DNA of 64,000 nucleotides from Maribacter_C sp947494565 (GCF_047345415.1 NZ_JBLFEP010000003.1:310001-374000), one strand, 5' to 3'; counted from the first letter of the stretch, positions 1-10,422 are shown. The notes: generated by a model from the letters alone, not told the origin. Numbers and translations: made by a program.

Positions 1-2851
1 AGATATTTTGCCCTGTAAGGGTAAAGGCCAAGTTCTCGGAAGCTTGGTACGTTATTCCTAGGTCAGAAGTAACCTGCGCCGAGAAGGTTTGATCTGAAAA
101 ACCTTGCGTGCCAGCGCCCGGAAAATTTTCATCGGTTAAGGTTCCTTCTCCGTCATCTATTCTAGAAATCTCTCCAAAATAGTTGCCTCTAAGCATCCCT
201 GACCATTTTCCTAAAGTGTAGGTGACAGAAGCAATCATTTGTGTATTTGGAATACCTTCCTCGTAAGCTCCTATTATGGCTCGATCTATATAAAGATCTT
301 CCAGTTCTTGATCGGTCAGCGCCGTATTCAAATCAGGAACGTTGGCACCTTCAAAGGTTCTATCGGAAATTAATCCCGAGAAATTTAAATTTAACATCCC
401 TTCACCAACCCTATCGTTATAATTTGCTACGAACTCGATACCCTTTGTACTAATGTCCCCTCCGTTGATTCGAAAACTTGCCAAACCAGAATCTATAAGT
501 GGTTCTAAAACTGGGGCGTCCGTTGCGCTAAAATTTCCAGTTTGGAACAAGCGATCTCTAATATCTATTTGGAAAGCGTCAATGCTGAGATCCAACTTGT
601 TAAAGAGCTTTGCAGTGATTCCAAAGCCAAAGTTGGTGGATCTTTCTTCTTGTAGCTGTTGAATTCCAATAGTTTTTGCGACCTGACTACTATTTGGATA
701 CAGCGTTCCATCAAAAGGATCTAAATCAACAAAAAAGGTAAAGGTGTGCGAATAGTTCAGTTCTTGTAAAGAAGGAGCCCTAAAACCGTTACTGACGGAT
801 CCTCTAAAGGAAAAATTATCCGTAATAGCGTAACGTGTGGCAAACTTTCCAGTGAATACCCCACCAAAATCGGAATACTGTTCCGTACGTACTGCACCAC
901 TAACAAACCATTTATCGGTAACATCCAATTCCAAATCCAAATAAAGACCGGTAACGGAACGAAATTCGTCCGCTTCATTTTCGGGGGCGAAACCTCTAAA
1001 GCATTGGCAATTTGGACTATATTGTAGTACAGGATAAGAGCTTACTCCACCATATGGTAGTACAAGTGCATTTCCATTATCGTCCACAATTGGACTGCCG
1101 TTCAAACCTTCCAATGGAAAACCATCTGGCCCAATAAGTTCTTGATTATCTTCGGTTGCTGTAAAGACACCGGCATCACCAGCTGCATAGCTTTCCTCTT
1201 GTCCTCTTTCTATGATATAATTCTCTATCCTTAATTCTCCTCCAACTGCTATGTTAAGTCCTGCTAGAAAATCAGGATAAAAACGTGTAAGGTCAAAGTT
1301 GGCCGTGTTTTGTGTAAATTTGTGCGTACCCAAATCCATTACCGTTGGTGATGCGGATTGTAAACTGGCATTAAACGTATTGAATTGGCCGAGTCTTTGG
1401 GTATTGGTGCCAAAAGTATTGCTAAAATCAAAATCCCAATCTCCTAATTTTCCTTTGATACCACCTGTAAAAGCTATATTGGTTTGCGTATTAATCATTT
1501 GTGGTCTAAAACCATTCGGGTATAGGTCAAAATTGAAACGATCCGTTTGTGCTGCTCTGCGATAAAAACAGCCAAATCCATCTGTATTCTTAAAGCCAAA
1601 ATCTCCAAAGGAATAAAAACTAGCTTCGGACGTTGCTGAAAGGGGTAATTCCAAATCATAAGAAACCACTCCTAATACACTTGGGGACAAACCAGCAAAG
1701 GTTGAGATATCCCTTGCCGTAAGCCCGCGTGCAGCAAGTAAGCCATCGTCTGTCTGAAGTTCGGCGGCAAGGGCCGCGTCACCAGCGGTTTGGGCAGCTA
1801 ATAACTCGGGGTTGGTTATGATAGGATTACCTTGGGCATCTGTTCGTTCATTGTTTAGATAAGAGTCACCATATGGGGTTGCACCGCTAATATTCGGGCG
1901 AATGGCCGCTTCATTTTGACGATACATACCTGCAACATTGAGGTATCCGCCATTTTCGAAAGAGGTGCCGTAATTGATTCCAAGTTGATGGGTTATACCA
2001 TCAAGCCCATCTGAGTCCTCTAGCAAGGCTTGATCCGACTCGCTTATATTGGAGTCACTAATATCAGGATTGGAATTGGTATAAAAACCCGCGGTGTAGT
2101 TTGCAGTGAATTTGTTGGTGCCTTTTCTGGTGACTATATTGATAACACCGGCAATAGCGTCAGAACCATATTGGGCCGAGGCTCCATCACGTAATACTTC
2201 TACTCGGTCTATAGCATCTAAGGAAATAAAGTCCATATCGACTGAATTTGCAGACCCACCTGTTGCTGAGCCTATCAATTGTGCCCCACTATGGCGTCGC
2301 TTACCATTGACAAGGACCAACAATTGGTTGGGCCCTAAACCTCTTAATGACGGCGGTGTTACCGATGCACTAAGGTCGCCCCCCTGTGATCGTACGGCCG
2401 TGAATGAGGGCGCAGAGGCAACAAGTAATTGGCCTACATCCAACTGTGGCATATTAATGGCCTGTTTGCTCACACTGATGACATCTACCGGGGCCGCAGT
2501 TTGTAATTTGGTTCTTCCCTGGCCCCTGGAACCTATAACGATCGTTTCTAAGAGCTGCTCTGCAGCGGGCTCTAGGGACACGTCTATAGTAGACCTACCA
2601 TTTATTGGAACTTCCAATGTGGCATAACCCAAATAAGAGAAGACTAAAATTCCATCTGATGGAGCGTCAATTGTATAATTTCCATCAAAATCCGACACCG
2701 CTCCTTTGGTGGTGCCCTTTATCATTAAATTAACACCTGGTAGAATTTCTCCGCCTGTGTCCTTTGTTTTCCCAGTAACCGCAATGTCTTGTGCTTGCAT
2801 GAAATATATAGGGGAAATGATTGTAATCAATAACAGAAGAACTTTCTTCAT
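1..2851 (-). CDS. TonB-dependent outer-membrane receptor (5' part; 3' end off window)
   Basis: I translated the minus strand from the ATG at 2851 to the window edge; it stays open for about 950 codons without a stop. A signal peptide (MKKVLLLLITIISP..., ending near AQA) is followed by a carboxypeptidase-regulatory-like domain (about residues 25-100; motif VSDFDGNYTI), a plug domain with VEVLRDGASAQYGSDAIAG (about 210-230) and a long beta-barrel. Family role: energised uptake of a large or scarce ligand across the outer membrane with TonB/ExbBD. The lack of an adjacent SusD-like gene and the plug style suggest an iron-complex or peptide-type receptor rather than a SusCD pair; the substrate cannot be read from sequence. 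The barrel's C-terminus is missing only because the window ends. Confidence 0.93.
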   Translation of the reverse strand, partial: MKKVLLLLITIISPIYFMQAQDIAVTGKTKDTGGEILPGVNLMIKGTTKGAVSDFDGNYTIDAPSDGILVFSYLGYATLEVPINGRSTIDVSLEPAAEQLLETIVIGSRGQGRTKLQTAAPVDVISVSKQAINMPQLDVGQLLVASAPSFTAVRSQGGDLSASVTPPSLRGLGPNQLLVLVNGKRRHSGAQLIGSATGGSANSVDMDFISLDAIDRVEVLRDGASAQYGSDAIAGVINIVTRKGTNKFTANYTAGFYTNSNPDISDSNISESDQALLEDSDGLDGITHQLGINYGTSFENGGYLNVAGMYRQNEAAIRPNISGATPYGDSYLNNERTDAQGNPIITNPELLAAQTAGDAALAAELQTDDGLLAARGLTARDISTFAGLSPSVLGVVSYDLELPLSATSEASFYSFGDFGFKNTDGFGCFYRRAAQTDRFNFDLYPNGFRPQMINTQTNIAFTGGIKGKLGDWDFDFSNTFGTNTQRLGQFNTFNASLQSASPTVMDLGTHKFTQNTANFDLTRFYPDFLAGLNIAVGGELRIENYIIERGQEESYAAGDAGVFTATEDNQELIGPDGFPLEGLNGSPIVDDNGNALVLPYGGVSSYPVLQYSPNCQCFRGFAPENEADEFRSVTGLYLDLELDVTDKWFVSGAVRTEQYSDFGGVFTGKFATRYAITDNFSFRGSVSNGFRAPSLQELNYSHTFTFFVDLDPFDGTLYPNSSQVAKTIGIQQLQEERSTNFGFGITAKLFNKLDLSIDAFQIDIRDRLFQTGNFSATDAPVLEPLIDSGLASFRINGGDISTKGIEFVANYNDRVGEGMLNLNFSGLISDRTFEGANVPDLNTALTDQELEDLYIDRAIIGAYEEGIPNTQMIASVTYTLGKWSGMLRGNYFGEISRIDDGEGTLTDENFPGAGTQGFSDQTFSAQVTSDLGITYQASENLAFTLTGQNI

Positions 2852-3405
2852 AACATAGTGTTTTGGTTAACTAACAATATGACACATGTATACATTTTTG
2901 GACGCTACCAAAACCTAGGTTTTGGATGATGGTTCATTACATGTGAAAAGAAAAGTTCCGGAAACTTCACGGTCAAAAACAACTTCAATTTTATTGCTCG
3001 TGACTGGTACAATGTTAGGGATTGAATTGGAAAAATAAAAATCCGACCTCTTTGTAAATAGCTGTTTTTAAGACGTTTAAAGATGTATAATTTGACATAT
3101 CGCCAATTTTATCATCTTTTTATATCAATTCATCAGGTTTGATAATTTTGAAGAAAAAAAACTATCTATATGATTAAAAAAAATGAAAAATCATTTTTAT
3201 TGATATCTTAAATCAGCCTTTGTTAAAATGAAATATAATTAAAAAAAGACCTAATTAATTGCTTAATTATTTCCAAGTTTAATAAATCATTAAATTAAAT
3301 TTACCATACTGTGCTTTAGCGATAAGAAAATTACAGATTTCGCAAAAAAGATTCCCAAATGGAATTTAAAATGGCATTGATAAGTTTAAAAAGTAGAAAT
3401 GAAAT
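2852..3405. other. AT-rich divergent intergenic region
   Basis: About 550 bases between the divergent TonB-dependent receptor and the Lrp/AsnC regulator. It is very AT-rich from 3100 on and holds no ORF I can support. A weak inverted repeat TTTAAT-N5-ATTAAA lies at 3278-3294, and a TAAGTTTA box resembling a -7 element lies at 3381-3388, 18 bases before the regulator's ATG. The layout suggests the regulator may control itself or the receptor, but no strong operator is visible. Confidence 0.5.
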
Positions 3406-3864
3406 ATGAAGAATAAGCTGGATAAGGTTGATTTTGAGATTTTAGGGCTTTTATCCGATAATGCGCAGATGCCATATACAGAAGTGGCAAAGAAACTAAG
3501 TATTTCACCTGGGACGGTACACGCAAGAACAAAAAAAATGAAAACCCTTGGGGTCATAAAAGGTGCGACCTTAAATCTAGATTACAGTAAGATCGGTTGG
3601 AAAATGACGGTTTTTTTAGGGGTCTACTTACGTGAAACAATACTTTATAAACAAGTCATAGACGAGCTTATGAAAGTACCGGAAATCGTGAAAATTCACC
3701 ATAGCACCGGCAAGTATGACATTTTTGCGAAAATGCACGCCAAAGACAGCATGCATTACCGCCAAGTTTACCAAGAGGCCGTTTTGACAATCGAGGGAAT
3801 AAAAGGCGTAGAGTCTTTTATGTCTGTCGAGGAGAATATGAGTAGGCATATTGAGTTTAAGTAG
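3406..3864 (+). CDS. Lrp/AsnC family transcriptional regulator
   Basis: A 152-residue protein of normal Lrp/AsnC size. Residues about 5-60 form the winged helix-turn-helix (DFEILGLLSDNAQMPYTEVA then the recognition region SISPGTVHARTKKM). Residues about 70-148 form the RAM/ligand domain with the typical HHSTGKYDIFAKM segment. Family members sense amino acids or related small molecules and act as dimers or octamers on DNA. It stands alone, divergent from the TonB-dependent receptor and followed by about 290 bases before the MutS-like gene, so its target is not evident. The ATG at 3406 gives the expected N-terminus. Confidence 0.95.
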   Translation: MKNKLDKVDFEILGLLSDNAQMPYTEVAKKLSISPGTVHARTKKMKTLGVIKGATLNLDYSKIGWKMTVFLGVYLRETILYKQVIDELMKVPEIVKIHHSTGKYDIFAKMHAKDSMHYRQVYQEAVLTIEGIKGVESFMSVEENMSRHIEFK

Positions 3865-4158
3865 TATTTATCAATTTTTTAGTACCATTCTACCCCTTAG
3901 TTAACCACAAGGCTGTACATTGGCGATATCAAAATATGAATAGTTCCTCTTCCTTCGTTGAGTGATATCAAGTCATAAAAACTGTGAACCATTGATTTAA
4001 ATGTTTTTTTTGGAAGAGAGTTCACTTGCGTGTATTTCAATCCCTTTTAAGTAATTCTCGACCATTGTTACTTTTGAACCACTATTCTAAAGTTTTGTCT
4101 GTAACATAATACCAATAAATGATACTTACGTATCGGTATACATCTCCATCTACTACAA

Positions 4159-5787
4159 ATGCTATTTAATCGGAAGAAAAAAGAGAGTGAAAGATTAAAA
4201 GCTTCATTTGGGAGGATTAAGGAAAACTCATTCGATTTCACCAAAATCCGACACTACTTCAAGAATAAAGACAACTCTGGTTGTTTTCAAGTTCTATCTG
4301 ATAAAACATGTGCTGATCTGGACTTTGAAGATTTGTTCGCCTATATGGATCGAACAGTTTCAAAAGTCGGCCAGCAATACCTTTATAACAAGCTGAGAGT
4401 TATTTCCACTGACCGTACCCGAATCGATTTAAACGAAGAAATCATCAAAGTGATTTCGGAGGATACCGACTTAAGAATTGCGATCCAGAGCCAACTCAAA
4501 GAACTCGATAATTACGCTGCTTACGATGTTTCGCCCCTCTTTCAAGAAGCGCATTTAAATCCTCCGAAATGGTTTTTTATCATCAAAATATTATCGGTTA
4601 GCGCGCTACTCTTGTCGCTACTGGTCTATTTTTACCCACAATATATTCTTGCTCTTATTGGCGTCTTTGTAGTGAACCTTGGAATTCATTTTTGGAACAA
4701 AAAGAACTTATTCAAGTATTTAAGTGCGATTCCTCAGTTATTAAATTTAAATCGAGTGGCCTTCAATCTACATAAGAAGGCACTTTTAAAAAAGATTGAT
4801 CCCAATCTTGAAAAGCCGATTGAATTACTAAATCAAGTAAGAAATCGAATGCTATTCTTTCAGCTCGAAGGAAAATTGCAAGGAGATCTGGCAGTACTGT
4901 TTTGGGCGACTTTCGAATTGATAAAGACCCTTTTTCTTTTAGAGCCACTATTATTGTTCGGGGTTTTAAAAAGGCTGAACACGAAACGCAGGGAAGTAGA
5001 GCAGGTATTTTCATTTGTTGGAGAAGTAGATACCTTAATTTCGATCGCCTCTTTACGAAGGGGACTCGACTCGTTCTCTATCCCTAAAATTAGCCAAAAT
5101 AGTAATCAACTTAACGCTGAGAGCCTCTATCATCCTTTACTACCGAGTTGTGTAACCAATGACATTTCGGTCTCAAATAAATCAATTCTCCTTACCGGTT
5201 CAAATATGTCCGGTAAGACTTCCTTTATACGTGCCATCGGGTTGAACGTGATTACAGGCTTGACTATAAATACTTGTTTTGCAAAATCTTTGACCATTCC
5301 ATTCACTAGGGTATTTTCGGCGATAAGAATAAGCGATGATCTATTGAATGACAAAAGCTATTATTCGGAAGAAGTCTTTAGAATTAAAGAAATGATCTCT
5401 GAAGGCGCTAACAGCCAATCGAATTTATTTCTTCTTGATGAAATTTTTAAAGGAACGAATACCGTTGAGCGCATTGCAGCCGGCAAAGCGGTACTTTCCT
5501 TATTGTCAAAGAACAACAACTTGGTTTTTGTATCCACACACGATATTGAATTGACCGACCTTCTCTCAGAGGAATATGAGCTTTACCATTTTAGCGAAGT
5601 TGTAAACGATAAAAAAGTCGGTTTCGATTATAAACTGAAAAAAGGGAAACTAAAGCACAGGAACGCCATTAAAATATTAGAAGTCAATGAATATCCAGAT
5701 GAGGTGATCATAGAAGCTAGGGCTATTGCAAAAGAGCTGGACCGTATAGGGAGAAAGAATGCCCCCACTATTTCAGATATCCCATAA
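4159..5787 (+). CDS. MutS-related ATPase with membrane-spanning segment
   Basis: A 542-residue protein with the ATPase domain of MutS at its C-terminus: Walker A GSNMSGKT at residues 347-354, Walker B with D427-E428 (LLDEIFKGTN), and the STHD switch at 459-462. The mismatch-recognition domain of true MutS is absent and the protein is far shorter than MutS (about 850). Residues about 139-180 are strongly hydrophobic and could form one or two membrane spans, which is atypical for MutS and suggests membrane attachment. Bacteroidota carry related MutS-domain proteins of unknown function, so a role in canonical mismatch repair should not be assumed. A TACTTTTG box (4069-4076) upstream resembles a -7 element. 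Confidence 0.88.
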   Translation: MLFNRKKKESERLKASFGRIKENSFDFTKIRHYFKNKDNSGCFQVLSDKTCADLDFEDLFAYMDRTVSKVGQQYLYNKLRVISTDRTRIDLNEEIIKVISEDTDLRIAIQSQLKELDNYAAYDVSPLFQEAHLNPPKWFFIIKILSVSALLLSLLVYFYPQYILALIGVFVVNLGIHFWNKKNLFKYLSAIPQLLNLNRVAFNLHKKALLKKIDPNLEKPIELLNQVRNRMLFFQLEGKLQGDLAVLFWATFELIKTLFLLEPLLLFGVLKRLNTKRREVEQVFSFVGEVDTLISIASLRRGLDSFSIPKISQNSNQLNAESLYHPLLPSCVTNDISVSNKSILLTGSNMSGKTSFIRAIGLNVITGLTINTCFAKSLTIPFTRVFSAIRISDDLLNDKSYYSEEVFRIKEMISEGANSQSNLFLLDEIFKGTNTVERIAAGKAVLSLLSKNNNLVFVSTHDIELTDLLSEEYELYHFSEVVNDKKVGFDYKLKKGKLKHRNAIKILEVNEYPDEVIIEARAIAKELDRIGRKNAPTISDIP

Positions 5788-5790
5788 AAA

Positions 5791-5975
5791 TTGGGTTTGC
5801 TCGAACTCTCTATAGATGAAGTCATTTTGGACCTAAACCTTGTAGGCGCATCATTTCATAGTGAGGCCGTAGCTACCCTTAAGAAGTCGCTGATGTATTT
5901 TTGCAGTTGCTTAGGAATCCAAAGACCTTAAGCGATAAGTTAGTAGCTTTTACTGAGAAAGTGGACCTTGACTAA
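5791..5975 (+). pseudogene. Possible decayed small gene with one frameshift
   Basis: Directly after the MutS-like stop codon, and in the same frame, the DNA reads as protein-like sequence beginning GLLELSIDEVILDLNLVGAS and running to about 5891. A shift into another frame at 5892 continues as DVFLQLLRNPKTLSDKL... and ends at the TAA at 5973-5975. Both parts look like helical, codon-biased protein and join smoothly, while the unshifted frame stops at 5929-5931. I do not recognise the family. It could be a broken small gene, a lost C-terminal extension, or chance. Confidence 0.3.
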
Positions 5976-6187
5976 AACATACGTGCCAAAAACAGAATAT
6001 ACACCTACTATTTATACATAAAAACTTACAATTCATACAAAAGCAGTAAAGTTGCATCATTGAGTTTCTTAGCTTCAGGATTTAGACTTTTTCTGATTTT
6101 TTCCTGTTCCCCTTATTGATTTTTTTGTCACGCATTGCTTTGTTCCTTCTTCACAAGGACACATACCAATGACATATTGATAATTCG
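5976..6187. other. Intergenic region before the large membrane protein
   Basis: About 210 AT-rich bases with no supportable ORF, RNA or strong promoter match. With the possible gene remnant before it, this fills the 400-base gap between the MutS-like gene and the large membrane protein. Confidence 0.5.
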
Positions 6188-9100
6188 ATGGCAATGAATA
6201 TACTGACCGCAATACGTAAACCACTTGGTTCGAATAAAAGGCTTCTTGGTCTTACGACCATCGCATTGCTGATCATAGCGGTTTTGGCGACAAGTTATTG
6301 GTACCGGATCAAACAAAACGAACAAAATTTCAAGGCGTACAAACTGCAGACCCTTGACTCTTATTTCGATATCATTTCAAAACGGTTTACCAACGATATC
6401 CAAACCTACAACTCGAAAAAAGGTGAAAACTTGGCAAATCCTGGAGATGGGCAAATAGATGCTCGGGTATCTCTGAAGGATACTATTCATGAAAAAGAAA
6501 GCGAGGTCGGTAAAGCACAAACGGAAATTTGGAAAATCCTTACCAGTGTAAATACCACATTGCCGAACGACAATGAATTCGATGCCTACATCATAAGGTT
6601 TACGAGCAATGGTGGCACAGCTGACAAACCAGCAAAATACCTCAGTTCTTTGCCAGGGTCATTTCATAAGGAAATCGATGATCTTCTAAAAGACAATCAG
6701 CTCAATATCGGTGTATCGAGCGCAATACCAAAAGAAGATTCGAGATACCAACTTTTTGGCCGTGAATATCAATTTAGAGGCAGTATCGACTCAAAAGGCC
6801 TTGAAATCGATATTGCTCTTATTGGCTTGATAGGGGCGGATAAGTATAAGACCAGTACCCGAAAACTTAATTCTTGGATAATTACTCTTCTGGTGACTTT
6901 CTTGTTACTCTGTCTTTTCGGACTCCCTTTTTTTAAAATGGTATTCATTGCGGAAGACGAGCGCTTGAGTAGTAAGGATGTCATCATGGCGGGAACATCC
7001 ATTTTGGTCGGAGCTCCCATTATGGTCGCTATATTTCTATCACTACTCGATTATTTCGATAACCGAGAGCATACCATTCCCAATCAGTTAAGGCACTTTG
7101 CGGAAGAACTGGTAACCGATTTCACGACAGAGAATGAGAAGGCCGTTCAACGCCTATATCGACTTGACATCGCTGGTTACGAGCCAAAAGAATGCCATAC
7201 CGATTATTGTATGTGTAAGGACAAGTTCAAACCTCTGGAAGGTGCCGCCTCTGATTCGCTCCAGTACATTTTTAAGTTTGTTTCTAAAATGTATGAAAGT
7301 GGACTTGTATGCTATACCTTAAACGGTATCCGGCGCCCAAAGGATTCTCTTTCAAGAATCAATTTAAAAGAACGAATTTATTACGAGGACTTCAGAAAAG
7401 ACCACAACGTCTGGAAAACCAACGATGGTATACCCTATGTAATGCGGCCCGTGGTTTCCATAGAGGACCAAAAGGAAGAGGCCGTTTATATTTTGCGCGA
7501 CCACAAGGATCAAAGATATTTCAAGGTGGCCAGCGCACAACTCAGTTCCGTTCACAATCCAATTATGCCATTTGGCTACCAGTACGCGGTTATCGATAAT
7601 ACGGGTGAAGTCTGGTTTCATTCACGGATCGGACGTTCCACTTTAGAGAACTTTTTTGCTGTAAGCCGGAAATTCGGTGATGTAAGGGCTGCGATTAATG
7701 GTAGAGTGGCAGCACAAGGGGTCGTGAAGTATCGCGATGAAAGTCAAATATTCTATGTAGCCCCTATTGAGGGCACTAACCTGAGCGTAATCACCTTCTA
7801 TGATTTAAGCCTATTACGGATTCGGGTTTCCGAGGTATTGTCCATTACTGGAATGGCCATATTCTTTGTGCTATTGCTCATAGGTCTGGTCGCCCTTTTT
7901 TCGGTACTCAAGAAGAACACGGGATCAGGTCTCTATAAGTTCAAGGTATTTCCGTTTGAGTTCCTGACTCCAAAAGAGGACAGCGAAAAGAGTTATATTC
8001 TGCTTTCCACACTGTTTTTGGCAGTGCTTACGATTGCCGTTCCACTTAGTATGTTTGTAAGTTTTCTACCCTCTTCCTCCATTATCCTTAGTTTTTTATT
8101 CATTTCATGGTCTTACCTGCTAGTGTACTACTCGCTCAAGCCAAGAACAAAAGCGAGTAAATTGGGTTTGAGGATGAGTGACGCCTTGGTGTTGTTGGCT
8201 ATTTTCTTGCTCGATGTATTATTGATACGTCTCGGAAGTGGTTTATTTTGGATACTTCTAGTGGTTATTCCGGTACAAGTGGTATGCACCATCTATCTTT
8301 TCCGATTACAAAAAATCAAAGAGCACAATGCCACCGATGCTTGGGTGGGGTTTGTCAAAAAAAGAATGAATTTACCCTTTCCAAAGAACTACATTCTATT
8401 TTTATTTTGTTGGCTATTATTGGCTTCTGTATTTCCCACCACCTTGTTCTTTAAAAAGGCCAGGGAAATCAACGATTTGATTTGGACAAAGGCTGACCAA
8501 TTTCATATGTCATCAGAGTTTGTTCAAAAAGAAAATCGCCTAAGGGAAAAGCTTCCCGCACCGGAATACCATGAACGTGAATTCCAAAGTGTTTATGAGT
8601 ATCACCTGAACGAAGGACAATATTTGGGTACTGTATCCCGTGTTCCCATGGATCCTTTAGATGAAGAGGAAAATTATGAGTCTGACAGCTTTCGAAGACT
8701 TCTTTGGAGCACGCGACCGATTTATGATGAAAAGCTCAGGGATTTCCAAGCCATGATCTATCGAAAATCCCTTGATGAAACATGGAGGAGCAAAGAAATG
8801 GAAGATAGCACCATGTTTCAAATGGATTATGGCACTCGCCCCACAAAACTACTCACAACACAGTCACCTAACAGCCCTAAAGAGAAGGGCATTGCAGGGG
8901 TGCCTTGGTTAATGCTGGTGCTGAAAGGAATCGGACTACTTGGTATTTTGGCCTTGCTTTTCGCCTTGATTTCCTTTTTCATCGATCGCTTTATCGGATT
9001 TCGTTTTATGAATTTAAAACCCAATGATTTTGATATCAAGGGCAATAAGGAATACATCCCCAAATTTGCTAAGGTATTGGCGACAAGAGATGCCAATTCC

Positions 9101-10261
9101 GGATTGCTGCTTACCGGTCTTCCGTTCTCGGGGAAAACCACCTTTGCGAAAGAAGTGTTGCGTGCTGCTGGTTGTGACGAGCCGCTTATTCTGTCGATGA
9201 TGCGGTTAGACGATTTACGGGAAGATACTGATATCTCAGCAATTGTAGAAAAGCTACGCAAGTATCCGGTCACCAATACCGAGCCAGTTAGAAAGAAGAG
9301 CTCTCAGGTCGAAAGCCAGAAGGAAGAAAACCCCATACCATCCCTTGAACAGCAACTACACGACGAATGCGCTTTCATTATTGAGAATCTAGAGCACCAC
9401 CTGATGTCATATGAAGCCAACCGAATCAAGTTACGCTTGATTTCATTTTTGATTTCTTTAGGTAAACCAGTGGTGCTGTGTTCCGAGGTATACCCCAGTC
9501 AGATTTTGGGTTTTTACCAAAATTCACAATCTGAATCGGAAGAATTGAATATCAAACTAGTGAGTGATTTCAATGCTTGGCGAAACATTCTAAGTGCATT
9601 CCCTCAAGTGCTCATAGGCATTACCGATGGAAAGGAAAAAGTGAAAATAATGATCACTGACGAACCGGACGAAGCCATAAAACAATGTGTTGCCGATGAA
9701 TTGGGGTTTGGCAAATTCCTTCCCACCCTTGCTCCGGTAATCTATGCCAAAAACTTAATAACCTTGGGTAAGACTGAGGATGATAGCTTTCAAATAGATG
9801 AACAGCGCATGGTGATGCATACGCAAAACTTAAGTCACGGGTATTATACCGACATTTGGAATTCGCTACCTACCCGTGAGCGCTACATGCTCTACGATCT
9901 GGCCAAAGATGGATTCCTGAATATAAAAAACGGGAATTCACTGTTCTCGTTAATGAAAAAAGGGCTTATCATATGGAACGACCGACCGGCCATCTTTAAT
10001 CGCAGTTTTAAAAACTTTATTTCTTCCTCGGTCTCCATGAATGAAGCTTTGCGATTGGAATATAAGAACCGAGGTGAAGGTTCTTGGGGAACTATGCGCG
10101 TTATTTTTTACTTGATCATCTTAACCATACTCGTTTTTATTTTTCTTGGGGAACCCGGATTCCTGAAGGATTTTGAAGCACTTGTCGGGGCGTTGGGGGG
10201 CATCGGAGTGGTTATTCCGATATTGAGTGCACTACTGGCCCGTGGCGGACAAAAAGGGTAG
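6188..10261 (+). CDS. Large multi-span membrane protein with P-loop NTPase domain, function unknown
   Basis: 1357 residues. An N-terminal span (about 19-40) is followed by an outside segment, spans near 230-254 and 265-290, and a second outside domain with a Cys-rich patch (CHTDYCMCKDKF, about 336-347) that may be a Cache-like sensor. Further spans lie at about 549-573, a cluster between 600 and 760, and about 908-931. A cytoplasmic NTPase-like region follows with Walker A GLPFSGKT (about 977-984) and a possible Walker B, FIIENLE (about 1062-1068). Two hydrophobic segments close the protein (about 1305-1350). I do not recognise a named family. The layout suggests a sensory membrane ATPase, perhaps of the STAND/AAA kind, but that is inference. 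The gene stands alone. Confidence 0.8.
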   Translation: MAMNILTAIRKPLGSNKRLLGLTTIALLIIAVLATSYWYRIKQNEQNFKAYKLQTLDSYFDIISKRFTNDIQTYNSKKGENLANPGDGQIDARVSLKDTIHEKESEVGKAQTEIWKILTSVNTTLPNDNEFDAYIIRFTSNGGTADKPAKYLSSLPGSFHKEIDDLLKDNQLNIGVSSAIPKEDSRYQLFGREYQFRGSIDSKGLEIDIALIGLIGADKYKTSTRKLNSWIITLLVTFLLLCLFGLPFFKMVFIAEDERLSSKDVIMAGTSILVGAPIMVAIFLSLLDYFDNREHTIPNQLRHFAEELVTDFTTENEKAVQRLYRLDIAGYEPKECHTDYCMCKDKFKPLEGAASDSLQYIFKFVSKMYESGLVCYTLNGIRRPKDSLSRINLKERIYYEDFRKDHNVWKTNDGIPYVMRPVVSIEDQKEEAVYILRDHKDQRYFKVASAQLSSVHNPIMPFGYQYAVIDNTGEVWFHSRIGRSTLENFFAVSRKFGDVRAAINGRVAAQGVVKYRDESQIFYVAPIEGTNLSVITFYDLSLLRIRVSEVLSITGMAIFFVLLLIGLVALFSVLKKNTGSGLYKFKVFPFEFLTPKEDSEKSYILLSTLFLAVLTIAVPLSMFVSFLPSSSIILSFLFISWSYLLVYYSLKPRTKASKLGLRMSDALVLLAIFLLDVLLIRLGSGLFWILLVVIPVQVVCTIYLFRLQKIKEHNATDAWVGFVKKRMNLPFPKNYILFLFCWLLLASVFPTTLFFKKAREINDLIWTKADQFHMSSEFVQKENRLREKLPAPEYHEREFQSVYEYHLNEGQYLGTVSRVPMDPLDEEENYESDSFRRLLWSTRPIYDEKLRDFQAMIYRKSLDETWRSKEMEDSTMFQMDYGTRPTKLLTTQSPNSPKEKGIAGVPWLMLVLKGIGLLGILALLFALISFFIDRFIGFRFMNLKPNDFDIKGNKEYIPKFAKVLATRDANSGLLLTGLPFSGKTTFAKEVLRAAGCDEPLILSMMRLDDLREDTDISAIVEKLRKYPVTNTEPVRKKSSQVESQKEENPIPSLEQQLHDECAFIIENLEHHLMSYEANRIKLRLISFLISLGKPVVLCSEVYPSQILGFYQNSQSESEELNIKLVSDFNAWRNILSAFPQVLIGITDGKEKVKIMITDEPDEAIKQCVADELGFGKFLPTLAPVIYAKNLITLGKTEDDSFQIDEQRMVMHTQNLSHGYYTDIWNSLPTRERYMLYDLAKDGFLNIKNGNSLFSLMKKGLIIWNDRPAIFNRSFKNFISSSVSMNEALRLEYKNRGEGSWGTMRVIFYLIILTILVFIFLGEPGFLKDFEALVGALGGIGVVIPILSALLARGGQKG

Positions 10262-10422
10262 TGCCGCAATTAACTAGGAACCAACAGGTACATGACCGCA
10301 TCAACTCGGGTTCGTTCAGTGGCACCTTCGATTTTGTTTGCAATAACCCCCCTTCCGGATCGACTACCAATTTCTCTTGAAGGTAAGTACATCCTAGATG
10401 CAATTGGTGTTATATTTGTGCA

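Noticed and set aside
2106..2627. 173-codon plus-strand ORF
   Set aside because: Antisense to the plug domain of the TonB-dependent receptor, which has continuous, family-typical protein on the minus strand.
8827..9276. 149-codon minus-strand ORF inside the large membrane protein
   Set aside because: Shadow of the plus-strand frame that carries the Walker A motif; low-complexity Ser/Lys-rich text.
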